This document shows positions 1-10,672 of a stretch of DNA of 64,000 nt, piece after piece. The notes beneath the pieces were generated by a model that searched no databases, had not been told where the DNA came from, and saw nothing but the letters and a program-made list of their open reading frames with translations. A program made the translations under genes and the position numbers. Numbering within the stretch: position 1 is the stretch's first letter; every line of letters begins with the position of its first letter. The DNA lies in contig CM077151.1 of NCBI GenBank assembly GCA_039583875.1, positions 23,554,208 through 23,618,207 of the forward strand. The letters run 5' to 3'. The DNA comes from Platanthera guangdongensis. Taxonomy: Eukaryota > Streptophyta > Magnoliopsida > Asparagales > Orchidaceae.

Positions 1-1279
1 TTAGTTCAGCACAATCCCGAAGTAAGTATAATCAGGTTAAGCGTGAATAATCATCAATAAAAGTGACATAATATCGATAGCCAAACATACTAGGGGTTTT
101 ATAAGGGCCTCAAATATCACAATGTACTAATGAAAATGGATCACTTCAAGGACAAGTAGGAAAAAAAGAAACACGATGTTGTTTGTCAAATATACATGAC
201 TCACAAGAAAACTCATGTAGAGAGATATCTGAAAGAGCCTTCTTGAGAATCTGGAGGGGAGCATGCCCGAGACGACGATGTCAGTCTGTAGTAGAGACAA
301 CAGAAAAAGCTGAAGGAGGGACATCGAGGAGATAGAGTTCATTTGACAACCGTCTCTTACCAATGATATTCTGCGTGTTCTGATCCTGCACAACAAAGGT
401 AGAAGGTGAGAAAGTAACACAACAATTGAGGTCTTGTCTGAGGCTGCTAACGGAGAGTAAGTTAAATGGGGAACCGGGAACATGAAGAGCAGAAGTCAGA
501 CAAAGTGGGTGTGAGGGGTATATCAGCAGCACCAGAGACGGAGATGGTATCACCATTTGCCATAATGATGAACTTGGGGTGAGCAGTCACTGAATATTGT
601 GGAGGGCGTTACGAAGTAATGTAATGCGTGGCACCCGAGTCCACAATCCAGTGAGAGCTTTGCGAGAGACAAGAAATACCTTCATTGGAAATAGATGTGA
701 CAGAGCCAGATGAGCGAGAGATCGCCCCTTGCGGGTGTTGGAGCTGAGTGCGTAGAGCATCAATGTCTGCCCGAGCAGAGGCGGCAGAGTCCAGGGCAGG
801 AGCGGCAAGAGCAGCAGGACGATCAGCCAGAGCAGGAGCAGCAAGATGTGGTGGTAGACCTAGCAGGTGTCCTCAAGATGGTCATCTCGTCTGCAATAGG
901 TGCACTTAAACAGAGATTTGTCATACCGACCTCGTCCCCGAGACGTGTTACGGCCCCCATGGGTTGAGGACCCCCGAGTATGTGGAGCTGGTGAAGAGTG
1001 TTGTAGAAGCGCTGGGGAGAGAGTAACAGGAGTATCCGGGGGCGGGGTGATCTTCAGAAGCATGGAGCACACATCAGATAAAGATGGGGTGGTAACAGGG
1101 GAAGCCGCAGCGAGTAAAGAGGAACCCGTGACGGAAAGAAACCCTATCCGCACGGGAGTGGGGTCCACGTGCCAGAGTGAGAAAAGACTATAAAAGAGCG
1201 TATGAGAGAAGGAGGAGGTGGATCCACGGGAGAGGGGACGGAGGCGGGGAGAAATAAGAGAGGCCGCAAAACCGAGCAA
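1..1279 (-). pseudogene. Copia gag/protease/integrase remnant
   Basis: Fragments in several frames match Copia proteins. A CCHC knuckle (CTYCRRDDHLEDTC) lies near 870-910. A protease motif HWIVDSGATHYITS near 610-660 is followed at once by a stop. Pre-integrase sequence (SPFNLLSVSSLRQDLNCC) lies near 400-480, and the start of integrase runs into position 1. The protease DSG triad is intact here, whereas the sibling element reads DSA. Frameshifts and stops make it non-coding, and the capsid half of gag is missing. Confidence 0.75.
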
Positions 1280-1363
1280 TTAGGCAGAAACGTAAGCCGC
1301 CCGGTTAACAGGGGAACTGGGTGGTTGGAGAAAAACTGGCCGGACCGTACAGCTTTGATACCA

Positions 1364-1544
1364 TGTAAGGAAAGGTCCAAACCTTGTATATACTTCTTGA
1401 ATACAAAAATACAAGTATGTGTACAAATATATAGGAGAGAGGAGATGAAAACTTAACTATACAAACAATGTGGGACTAAACACTAAATCTTATATGGGTC
1501 ATATTAATGGGCGAATACATCATGTTTCCTAATATTCTCTAACA
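1364..1544 (-). repeat. 5' LTR of Ale-type Copia (181 bp)
   Basis: Read on the minus strand the LTR begins TGTTAGAGAATATTAGG and ends CCTTTCCTTACA, matching the 191-193 bp LTRs at 5626 and 10673 along its length. The adjoining PBS on the minus strand (1349-1363) reads TGGTATCAAAGCTG, complementary to the 3' end of initiator Met tRNA. The 5 bp beyond (AACAC) would be the target duplication, whose partner is off the window. Confidence 0.83.
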
Positions 1545-2088
1545 AACACCAACGACTTGAACAAATGAACATTGAGCACCATCCTCTTATCCTATAATAG
1601 AAAATGTCTACACGCAGCCTAACACATTTATAGACTTAGTCAACTGTTGAGCACAGATTAACTAAGGCTTTGTTTGGGGCGGTGGTGGCGATAGAAATAG
1701 TGGTGGGAAAACAATGGTGGCATTAGAGCTGCCTAGAAAGCTGTTTAAAAAGTAAATAAAAAATAGTCTTACATCTAAAATAAGCACATAAGAAGCACAT
1801 AATTTTAATATTTTTGTGAGCATCTGAAAAAGAATACCATGTTTCCGCTTTATTTTCTAAAAGCCAATGTCAGGCTTCTTAAGCAAACCATACAACTTCC
1901 AACAAGTATGTGAAATCAGTCATCTTAAAAGTGTATATCAGCCTTTCAATTTCATGCTTGGAGCACTGTGTTTTCCAAGGTATGCTGGGCTATTGGCGAA
2001 GGTATTTAAGTTTAATGTCTTGCGATTATATAGAAATGGCTTTTCTTAAGTATCAACAAATAAAATAGTTCAGAATAGATGTAGCTAC
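1545..2088. other. Intronic sequence downstream of exon F
   Basis: No coding similarity was seen. A MITE-like end, GGCTTTGTTTGGGGCGG, begins near 1667. It resembles the GGCTCTGTTTGG termini at 3739 and 32094, but no partner end is visible. Confidence 0.5.
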
Positions 2089-2165
2089 CTCCTCCCTCTT
2101 GAATGCTTTAGCATTTGGACAGCATGAGTGATTCATGCAACTTTGTAGAGGGAAGAATGCAGTCC
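2089..2165 (-). CDS. ATXR2: ATXR2-like exon F (SET-domain NHS motif)
   Basis: This 77-bp exon lies between acceptor GTCTAACAG and donor GTAGCT. It starts with two nucleotides completing Gly, then encodes GTAFFPLQSCMNHSC followed by CPNAKAFKREE. NHSCCPN is the conserved SET-domain motif that contributes to the S-adenosyl-methionine pocket. The next expected segment (starting DRDGQ in this family) is absent between here and position 1, so the gene continues past the left edge through an intron holding an Ale-type Copia. Confidence 0.86.
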
Positions 2166-2333
2166 CTGTTAGACAAGTAGATGGAAAGAATCAGGAACAA
2201 CACTGAGAAAGGATTATAGCAAGTTGATAATTAGAAAAAGTAATTGCAAAAAAGGGTAATTTAGTCCCTCAAGGGTTAATCAAAACAATAAAATGACCAA
2301 CTTTTTTTTTAGTTCGACTGTAAGGGGTTGTTA

Positions 2334-2618
2334 TGTGCACATAAATCAAAATGGATTTTTGGGTCTGCCCTCTCTGATGTCTTTGGCTTTGATTTGAGGG
2401 CATGATTCCGCAGCAAACGTGATGGTATAGGGGTCACTATTTCAGTGGTATCAGTGAGCAGCCACTTTGTGCGTTTATTGTCAAAGGTTAGGTCTTTCTC
2501 CTCTGAGAGAAGCCACTTTGTGCATAGTGTCAAAGGTTAGGTCTATTTCCAATCTTCCCCCGCCCATACCCCCAATGATTGGGGAATATATGGGTTCTGT
2601 TGTTGTTGTTGTTGTTGA
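2334..2618 (+). mobile_element. (TTG)n-tailed retroposon (RTE LINE 3' end or TS-like SINE)
   Basis: This 285-bp insertion is flanked by a 17-bp target duplication, ACTGTAAGGGGTTGTTA at 2317-2333 and ACTGTAAAGGGTTGTTA at 2619-2635 (one mismatch). Its 3' end, with CCCCAATGATTGGGGAATAT and then GGGTTCTG followed by (TTG)n, resembles the shared 3' end of plant RTE LINEs and TS-type SINEs. No clear Pol III B box was found, so a 5'-truncated RTE copy is as likely as a SINE. A segment of about 40 bp (GCCACTTTGTGC to GGTTAGGTC) is repeated inside. Confidence 0.75.
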
Positions 2619-3738
2619 ACTGTAAAGGGTTGTTAAGGAATTGATCTAAAGTTGATTAGACCTCAGCTCATGATCGACACAAAATCATTAAATCTGATCT
2701 TAATCGAGCTAATTCTTGTTAGGTTAGTTTGATATGATCCTGATTGTAGTAGGGTATATGGTTTGTTAACTTGGATTAAAGCTAAATTTGATCCAGAATG
2801 AACCAATTTTTATTGCTTTTGAATTTCCCAGGACAAATTATTAGTCCAATAGATTGGCGAGCACAACCACCGTGAGAGTGAAGAAGATACAGACACTAAG
2901 AGGGCGTACTCGAGACATGAAACCATGATGGATCCTGCGGAACCATCACACAACACCAACCAGCATGGGATCATTCTTCTATTTTGACTTTGACATCTTA
3001 ATTAATGCATATTAATTCTGTTATTACACTTATTATTTTGTCACTGGACTAGGGTTACGTAGAGTAATGTGTTGTAAGAACTCTTTATATTTGGAGTAAG
3101 ATTTTGGATCACAAGGCTGACAAAAAAGCAATCCTTCTATCACGCCATTGTGAACCGGGATACTCTGACTCATTCAGATATAGTTGCAGATATCGACCCC
3201 TAGGGCACAATGCCAATTAAAAAAATTTCCACTCTCTCCCTTCTCTCTCTCCAACACTGCTCTTCCTTTGATCTTTGAGACAATTTTCTTCACCCAATTG
3301 GGTAATGATTTGTAGTATTCATTTTTGGTGACAAATTCATTTGGAATACTCAATTTTTGCCTTATTTGACCCTTCTAGCGCCATAACTCGTATGGAAATT
3401 AAGCACATTGCGGACTGTTAAAGATCCAAATCTTAGTATATGCTTTTGGCATACGACAGCTCTAATTGATGAGAAATTGATATTTATGAGTTAAAATGAA
3501 AAAGTAAAACACTAGTGACATTGCTTGAAAGATAGAAAGTTTCAAGTTGTAGAGCAAAGATAGTACATGTAGTGTAATTTTAGTCAGGTGATATTAAGAA
3601 TTATCAATTTATCTTATTAAAATATAAAAAGACGCCTATGACTCTATGAGTGAAAAGTTTAAATATCTTGGATTAATTATTCAAAAGAATGAGAGTATTG
3701 TGAATTGATGATGATATAAGCACCAGAGTTAAGACAGG
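2619..3738. other. Intronic sequence, no gene seen
   Basis: AT-rich unique-looking DNA inside the 10.5-kb intron. A CT-rich patch lies near 3230-3255. No coding or transposon hallmark was recognised. Confidence 0.4.
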
Positions 3739-5328
3739 GGCTCTGTTTGGAACAGCTTATGCAGATGAATAATCTCTACTTAAAACGCAAACACAGTTTT
3801 TCAGCTGTTTGTTTGTGCATCTTATACAAAATCACTTATTTTAGAATGGACGATAAACTGATTTTTCATAAGCTAACAATGTCCAGCTTATGCTTTCTCA
3901 TAAGAGTTTATCCCTTAAAAAACTCAAAGTTGATTTTTTTCGCCCGGGATTGATTTTTTCGCAAGGGTGTGATTTTTTTGCCAGAGCTCATATTTTTCGT
4001 CCGATGGCGTATTTTTCGCCTGTGCACGAATTTTTCACTCGTGCGCGAATTTTCCACCCGGACGCGAATATTCCGCCCGTGTGCGAATTTTCTGACCCGA
4101 CACGAAATTTTCGCCTGGGCGCGTTTTTTTCCACCCGGACGCGTTTTTTCGATCGGGCGCAATTTTTTCGCCGGGGCGCGATTTTTTCGGTCGGGCGCGA
4201 ATTTTCGACCGGACGCGGATATTTTCACACGGGCGCTATTTTTCGCCCGGGCGCGAAATTTACGCCCGGGCGCGAAATTTACGCCCGGGCGCAAATTTTT
4301 TGTCGGGGCGAGAAATTTTCCGCACAGACGCGATTTTTTCGCACGGGAGCTGTTTTTTCGTCCTGACGAGATTTTTTTCGCTCGACAGAGATTTTTTTCG
4401 CCCGACAACAATTTTTTCACCCGAGCACGAATATTTCGCCCGCGAGCATTTTTTTCGGCCGGACGCGATTTTTTTGGCAGAATTCCTTTTTTCGCTGCTG
4501 TGCAAAAATATCGCGTGTGAGCAAAAATATCACGTACAGACAAAAATATCGCATCCGGGCCAAAAATCACGCCCAGGCAAAAAATTCGCTCTCGGGCGAA
4601 AAATTCGCGCCCGGTAGAAATTCGCGCCCGGATGGAAAATTCAAGCCCGTGCGAAACATTCGCGCCCGGTCGAAACATTCGCACCCAAATATCGCGTGCG
4701 AGCAAAAATATCGCGTGCGAGCAAAAATATCCCGTTCGGCTGAAAAATTGGCGCTCGGGCGGCGCGCATGGGCGGAAAATTCGTGCCCGGGTGAAACATT
4801 TGCGCCCGGGCGAAAAATTCGAGACCGGGCGAAAATTCGCGCCCGAGCGGAAAATTCGCGTCCGGGCGAAAAATTCGCGCCCGTGCGAAAATTCGCGCCC
4901 GGGCGAAAAATTCGCGCCCGTGCGAAAATTCGCGCCCGGGCAAAAAATTCGCTCCCGGGTGAAAAATTCGCGCTCGGGCGAAAAAACTGCGCCAAAGTGA
5001 AAATACCGCGTCCGAAAAAAAAACCGCGTCTGAGCGAAATATTTGCGCTCAGACGAAAAATTCGCGGCCGGAAGAAAAAATCACGCTAGTGTAAAAAATT
5101 CGCACTCATGCAACAAATATGTGTCTGAGTGAAAATCGCGTCCGGACGGAAAAAACGTGTCCAATTGAACGGACTTTTACGAATGAATGAAACTTTAGAT
5201 AAGCACTTATGGACAAACTATCCAAACAGTGTACTGCTTATTCATCATTGTTTTTATAAAATCTCTTTCAAAGCATCAATTTTCAATAAGCAGCTTATTC
5301 ATCATCATAAGTTGTCCCAAACAGAGCC
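3739..5328. mobile_element. TIR DNA element (Harbinger/MITE-like) carrying a GC-rich array
   Basis: The ends are inverted repeats. The left end reads GGCTCTGTTTGGAACAGC, and the right end read on the other strand GGCTCTGTTTGGGACAAC. Similarity continues inward as CTTATGnnGATGAATAA for about 35 bp. The same terminal sequence occurs in the element at 32094-33319, which has a TTA target duplication. No target duplication is clear here. The interior is almost entirely the array at 3930-5165, and there is no transposase, so the element is non-autonomous. Confidence 0.65.
3930..5165. repeat. GC-rich ~19-bp tandem array that reverses strand at its midpoint
   Basis: From about 3930 to 4495 the unit reads ATTTTTTCGCCCGGGCGCG on the plus strand. 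From about 4500 to 5165 the same unit is reversed, reading GCGCCCGGGCGAAAAATTC. Roughly 60 degenerate copies are present and many CpGs are retained. Because the unit rarely yields stops, long overlapping reading frames appear on both strands; they are artefacts. The two arms could fold into an imperfect hairpin of about 1.2 kb. Confidence 0.85.
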
Positions 5329-5625
5329 AAGGTGGTTAAAATAGAGTAGTGTCCTCGGAGTACTACGAAATGAGATAATAATATTATGGAGATTTAGAGA
5401 TAAATTTTATAAAACCGTACATACGACCAAGATGATGTTGAATGGCTTTAACTATTAGAGAGTAAAAATACCATTGATATTTAAGTGGAGTGATAAATAT
5501 TAACATGATATGATAGATGTGTTGAAAAACTAGAAAACATAAATTAATGTATAATTTTACATTAGAAAAATAACGAAAATAGCATCTGCTAAAGAGCAAT
5601 ATACTTGTCTACGGATCATGAAAAC

Positions 5626-5818
5626 TTTAGAGAACTGGTGCAAACCTTATATATGGTTCTTAATTAATAAAATACAAGTATGAGTACAAATATATAGGAG
5701 AGAAGGAAGAGAAAGAATCTTATACAAAGGATGCGGGACTAAATAAGAGGATCAAGTGGGCTTATAAATGGGTCACACTAATGGACTTTTACATCTTTTT
5801 TCCTAATATTATCTAACA
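5626..5818 (-). repeat. 3' LTR of Ale-type Copia
   Basis: It matches 10673-10863 closely (TGTTAGATAATATTAGG at the minus-strand start). The outer end is slightly mutated, TCTCTAAA for TCTCTACA. The PPT next to it, GCAGGGGAG on the minus strand (5819-5827), is intact. Confidence 0.88.
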
Positions 5819-6188
5819 CTCCCCTGCAAGCGGGAGCATACAAGTCGTAGGCATCAAGCTTGGACAAGAACTGATAGTACATTTGCCTTGGTAATGTCTT
5901 GGTGAGAACGTCAGCAACTTGCCCAGAAGGCGGAACATGCTCTAACTCTAACTTCTTCAATTGAATCTTTTCCCGAACAAAGTGACAGTCAACTTCGATG
6001 TGTTTGGTCCGTTCATGAAACACAGGATTCTTTGCAATATGGATCGCAGCCTGACTGTCGCAAAACAGAGTTGCTGGTGAGGATAGAGTGACTTCCAAAT
6101 CACCAAGAAGACTCTCAAACCAGGTAAGTTCAGATACAACGACCGTCATTGCACGATACTCGGCTTCAGCAGAAGAACAAGCAACCAC
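5819..6188 (-). pseudogene. Copia RNase H
   Basis: Minus-strand sequence reads [20 protein letters not shown] near its start, then [30 protein letters not shown] and DVLTKTLPR, the canonical Copia RNase H series. The frame is open here for about 130 codons to a stop inside the LTR. The join to the RT segment upstream needs a frame change near 6190-6210. Confidence 0.85.
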
Positions 6189-6206
6189 AGATTGCTTCTT
6201 GCAACG

Positions 6207-7169
6207 TCAGGTGATAAGGTTCCCTCCAAAGTAGGTACAGAAACCCGTGGTGGAACGTCGATCATCAAGGGAGCCCGCATAGTACGCATCTGAATATGCA
6301 ACAAGAGATAGAGAAGAAGATGACTTATATACAAGCCCTTGTCCATGAGCTGTCTTCAAATATCTGAGGATATGTTCTACTACCTGGAGATGAGAAATCT
6401 GAGCATGCATTAACCGGCTGACCACTCCAACAGCAAATGAGATATCAGATTTTATAACCGTCAGATATATCAGTTTTCCTATAAGACGCCGATAGTATTC
6501 GGGATTCGTAAGCAGAGAATCTGAATCAGACCCATGAGCACATAACTTGTGATTGACATCCATCGAGGTTTTCGCGGGTTTGCACCCGGAGTAGCCTGCA
6601 TCTCGAAGGAGATCAAGACAGTACTTTCGCTGTGAAAGAACAAAATCATCAGGTCGTCTTGCAACCTCAAGTCCAAGGAAGTACCAGAGAGTCCCAAGAT
6701 CTTTTGTTTGGAAAACAAATTTTAAGTGTTGTTTGACTTGTTGTATCCCTGTGGAATCATCTCCAGTAATAAAAATATCATCCACATAAACCAGGAAAAT
6801 GACAGTTCCGGTTGATTGATGACGAGTGAAAAGAGATAAGTCAGTCGAGCTTCTTTTGAATCCAACTTGGCGAACGACCTTACTAAATTTGTCAAATCAA
6901 GTTCTGGGAGATTATTTGTGACCATAAATAGATTTTCGGAGATGACACACACGAGACTCCCATGTGGTCTCAAACCCGGGAGGTTGGTGCACGTAGACCG
7001 TCTCGAGAAGGTCGTCATTCAAAAATGCATTTTTGATATCCAGCTGATGGAGGGGCCAGTTGCGATGAACAACTAAGGAGATCCGGACCCGAACAGAATT
7101 TAACTTTGCGACGGGGGAGAAAGTTTCATCATAATCAAGACTTTGTTGTTGAGTGAACCCCTGGGCCAT
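6207..7169 (-). pseudogene. Copia reverse transcriptase, broken
   Basis: The N-terminal part (6912-7169) contains AQGFTQQQSLDYDETFSPVA and QLDIKNAFLNDDL. It ends at a stop just after KSIYGHK, where a Gln-rich LKQ is normally found. The C-terminal part (6207-6810) has the intact catalytic LVYVDDIFITGDD, LGLEVARRPDD and LIYLTVIKSDISFAVGVVS. At least one stop (near 6912) and one frame change separate the halves, so no active enzyme could be made. Confidence 0.85.
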
Positions 7170-7226
7170 AATACGGGCTTTGAGGAGGTCAACTGTCCCG
7201 TTCGTAGCATGTTTGACTGCAAAGAC

Positions 7227-8290
7227 TCACTTACAGCTGACACAAGATTGTCCCGGAGGAAGAGAGACGAGATCCCAGATCTGGTTGGACCAAATGGCTG
7301 TCATTTCCTCTTCCATAGCTGCACGCCACCCTGGGTGAAGAAGAGCCTCCTGCACCGAGTTAGGTAGAGAGATAGAAGATAAAGAGAGTGCAAACTTGAG
7401 GAGAGGTAGAGATAGGCGATGCAGAGATACATGATTTGTCAGGAGATGAGCGGTAGATGTTGATGTTGGATCGTCAGGCCGCAAGATAGCACTGATAGAA
7501 GGTAGCTGTTGTAGGGCCCCAGAGAGCGGAGTACGACGGGTGTATGCACGAAGAGGTGGTTTATGTGAAACTGATGCCGGGAGTGGAGTGGTAAGGAGGG
7601 GTGGTAGAAAAGACGTGACGGGAACGGTAGGACAAGGTATGGGAGGAGAGAGAAGAGGACCTGAAGGTGAAACATGAAATGGCTGATCTTCAAGAAAGAT
7701 GACAACGGCGGAGACTATCACTTTGTTAGTGGTGGGAGAATAACACACATAGCCCTTTTGGGCCTGAGAGTACCCCACAAACATATACTTGTTGGCACAA
7801 GGGACAAACTTATTTGTGGATGGACCCAGATTGTGGACGTAACAAGTACATCCAAATACACAAGGGGTGAGGGTAAACGGGGATTTGGAAGGAAACAAAA
7901 GACTGAACGGAGTGACAAAATCGATTATGGAGGAGGGCATGCAATTGATGAGTTGACATGTTGTGGACACAACAAAGTTCCAGCATAGGGTGGGTACCTA
8001 CACTGGTATTTGAATCATGAGTGATTGAGCAACATCAAGAAGATAACGATTCTTTCGCTCGGCCACCCCATTCCGATGAGGCGCATACGCACATGATATT
8101 TGATGTATACTGTCAAACTCAGTGCATAGATTAGAGAATGTCCGGCTAGTGTATTCGCGAGCATTATCAGTACAAATTATCTTTAAGGGTGAGGAGAATT
8201 GAGACGAGTTTCCGTAATAAATGCTCGAAATGTAGAGGTCAGTTCAGCACGATCGCGAAGTAAGTACAACCAGTTCAACCGAGAGTAATC
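7227..8290 (-). pseudogene. Copia integrase, broken
   Basis: Reading leftward from about 8120, the minus strand gives AYAPHRNGVAERKNRYLLDV, including the third catalytic residue (E of GVAER). After a frame change come the conserved C-terminal FGCTCYVHNLGPSTNKF and VGYSQAQKGYVCYSP. A Pro/Ser/Thr-rich linker to RT follows. The HHCC region and first catalytic residues lie in decayed sequence around 8290-8450. Confidence 0.8.
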
Positions 8291-8452
8291 ATCAATAAAA
8301 GTGACGGTAAAGATAACTAAACATACTAGGGATTTTATATGGTCCTCAAATATCAAAATGTACTAAAGAGAGGGGGAGTATCACTCCGAGTACAAGTAAG
8401 ATGAAAAAAAGTACGATGTTGTTTGCCAAAAATACAAGATTCACAAGTAAAC

Positions 8453-8964
8453 TCATGCAAAGAGACATCCGAAGAGCTTTCTTGAGAATCTGGAGGGGGG
8501 CATACCCAAGACGACGATGTCAATTGACAGAGGAGACAAAGGAGAAAGCAAAAGGTGGAAAATCCATGAGGTAAAGCCTGTTAGACAGCCGACCCTTACC
8601 AATGATATTCTGCATCTTCCGATCCTGCACAACAAAGGTAGAGGATGAGAATGTAACACAACATTTAAGATCCTGAGTAAGGCGGCTGACAAAGATCAAA
8701 TTAAATGGTGATCCCGAAACATGAAGGGTCGAAGACAGAGAGATTGAGTGTGAGAGAGATATCAGCAGCGCCGGACACTGGGGTGGTATCACCATTGGCC
8801 ATAGTGATGAACTTGGGATGGGCAGTCAGCAAGTATTGAGGAGGTCGTTGCGAAGTAATATGGTATGTGGCTGCTGAATCCACAATCCAGTGAGAGTCCT
8901 GTGCGAGACAGGATATACCTTCATTGGAAATTGATGCAACTGCTCCAGATGAGCGGGTAATCAT
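8453..8964 (-). pseudogene. Copia protease and pre-integrase region
   Basis: The protease motif reads HWIVDSAATYHITS at about 8855-8900. The usual DSG triad has become DSA. The flap-like FITMANGDTTPVSGAADI follows, then HVSGSPFNLIFVSRLTQDL and the pre-integrase stretch in a second frame. The frame break near 8700-8790 inactivates it. Confidence 0.78.
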
Positions 8965-9913
8965 CCCTTGGAGATGTTGGAGCTGGGTGCGTAGAGCATT
9001 GATGTCCTCGCGAGTGGAAGAGGTAAAGTACGTTGTGGGAGAATTTGGAGGCTCAGCTTTAGCAAAGGCAGCAAGATGTGGAGGCAGATCATGTTTGCGA
9101 CAGCAAGTAACCTCAAGGTGACCATCCCGTCCGCAATACGTGCATTTAAAGGAAGACCATCAAGTACGTCCTCGTCCCCGAGACGTGTTGAGACCCTTAC
9201 GGGCCGAGGAACCTCGAGTTGTTGGAACAGGTGTAAGTTGTTGTAGAAGAGCTGGAGAGAGGCACCGGAGCATCCAGGGGCAGGGTAACCTTCAGAAGCA
9301 TAGAGCAAACATCTGACAGAGAGAGAGTTATAGAGGAAGAGAGAATCTGAGCCCGAACGTTGTGCAAATGAGAAGGAACACGGGCCGTCATCATAGCAAT
9401 CCCGACTGTTTCATTCTGGGCCCGTTGGGTAACCAAATCTGTGGTAGGAGGCAGATGTTGTATCCAATCCTCAACGAGGGTCTTGGCCTTGGCAACAAAG
9501 GAGATCATATTGTCTGGTGCCTCGGGATCAAGAGTTTGAAGGTCCGAGAAAATGTCGAATAAGTGTTGAAGGTTGTTCTACCCAGAATAGAGGGAGTGGA
9601 TCTCCTCCCACATTGTCTTTATCGTTTCATGATACATAGTCATCATGTAAGGTTCGGTGTCCATTGTGTTTAGAAGCCATGATTGGACACGACCATCATC
9701 ATGAATCCACTCATCGGTGGGAGCAATAGAAGTAGCACGTGTCAGATGATGATGAAGGCCTTTCGTCTGCAACACCGTGCAAACAGAGTGCAGCCAAACC
9801 ACAAAATTCCGCTTCCCGCTAAGGGAGATGGTGGTAATCCGGAGTTTATCACGGAGTTCAAACGTGGGGGGAGAAGCACGAGCTGGTAGGGTGGAAGCAT
9901 CGGCAGGATCCAT
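8965..9913 (-). pseudogene. Copia gag, broken
   Basis: The start at 9913 gives MDPADASTLPARASPPTFEL, then LSGKRNFVVWLHSVCTVLQT and MWEEIHSLYSG, a UBN2-type Copia capsid. A stop or frameshift near 9578 breaks it. The middle (MISFVAKAKTLVEDW, QNETVGIAMMTARVPSHLHN) resumes at 9508. A zinc knuckle FKCTYCGRDGHLEVTC lies at about 9105-9155. Seven hundred and sixty bases of leader separate the Met codon from the PBS, which is long for the family. Confidence 0.78.
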
Positions 9914-9954
9914 GAGGAAGCGGACTGGGAGGATAGAACAGACGGTTAAAGGTT

Positions 9955-10660
9955 GCGGACTGAAGAGAGGAGTTGCGGCTAGGAGAGCACGCGGCTAGAC
10001 AAGGTCTCAGCGGTTAAATAGGAGACCGCAGCGATAAGAGAAGATTGCACCGATAAAGGCAAGACCGCCGCGACTAGATTAGATCGATGTGCCTAGATGA
10101 GAGTGCAACGGTTAGGGTGAGACCGTCACGCCTAGAATAGATCGCAACGATAGCGGCCAAGAGAAGATCGCAGCGGTTAAGGTTAGACCGCAGCGACTAG
10201 ATGAGAGTGCAACGGGTAGAGGCACAACGGGTTAAGGCGAGACTGCTATGAGAAGAGCAATCCGCAAGGAGAGCGGTTAGAAGACAAGTGCAGCGGGAAG
10301 AACGGCGGGGCGAACAAAGAAGACCACGACTGATCAAACTGGAACAGAGGCCGCAGCGGAGAGAGAAATGTCGGAGCGACAAGCAAGCAGATCGCAACGG
10401 AGAAGAGAGACCTTTGCAACAAACGAGAAGATCGCGAGCAGAGGGCGGTCAGAAGAATCTTAACCGCAAGCCCGATTGGAGAGCGGGTAGTATAAAAGGG
10501 GAGGCAGAGTAGGGAGGGGAAAGAAAGTGGAGGCCACGAGATTTTTAGGAGGCGGCGGCGGTTAGAAGAAGCCTAATCACGCTCTGTGCGAGAAGGGAAG
10601 GCAAAACCAAGCTGGCGGTTAAAAAACTCTTAACCGCAAGGGCCAAGGAGAGACCGTTTC
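9955..10660 (-). repeat. Degenerate repeats in the 5' leader of the Ale-type Copia
   Basis: The plus strand carries many variants of CGCAGCGGTTAAG, GAGACCGCAGCGA and AGATCGCAACG spaced about 20-35 bp apart, between the PBS and gag. They occur in the 5' untranslated leader. The sibling element at 1-1544 has lost the region. No fixed period was found. Confidence 0.65.
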
Positions 10661-10672
10661 GCTCTGATACAA
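10654..10672 (-). promoter_or_regulatory. PBS (tRNA-iMet type) of the Ale-type Copia
   Basis: On the minus strand, directly after the LTR, the sequence reads TTGTATCAGAGCGAAACGG. It matches the TGGTATCAGAGC initiator-Met tRNA complement with one change. Confidence 0.85.

Larger units (their letters stand above)
1..1544 (-). mobile_element. Ale-type Ty1/Copia retrotransposon, 5' part (cut by window edge)
   Basis: This is the 5' end of a minus-strand Copia related to the complete element at 5626-10863. It has a short 5' LTR (1364-1544), an iMet-type PBS, and decayed gag, protease and start-of-integrase sequence running off position 1. Only about 440 bp separate the PBS from the zinc knuckle, against about 1.5 kb in its sibling, so most of gag is deleted. 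It lies in the ATXR2-like intron downstream of exon F, in the same orientation as the gene. Confidence 0.82.

Noticed and set aside
1867..2049. 60-codon plus-strand frame next to the SET exon
   Set aside because: No family resemblance, and it lies in the intron on the strand opposite the gene.
3890..5089. Long overlapping frames on both strands rich in Arg/Phe or Arg/Lys (up to 265 codons)
   Set aside because: They come from a ~19-bp repeat unit almost free of stop codons. All frames on both strands are equally open, so there is no coding evidence.
10654..10672. tRNA gene fragments at PBS sites (also 1349, 24812, 28808)
   Set aside because: These are 12-18-nt complements of tRNA 3' ends placed directly after LTRs. 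They are primer-binding sites, not tRNA genes.
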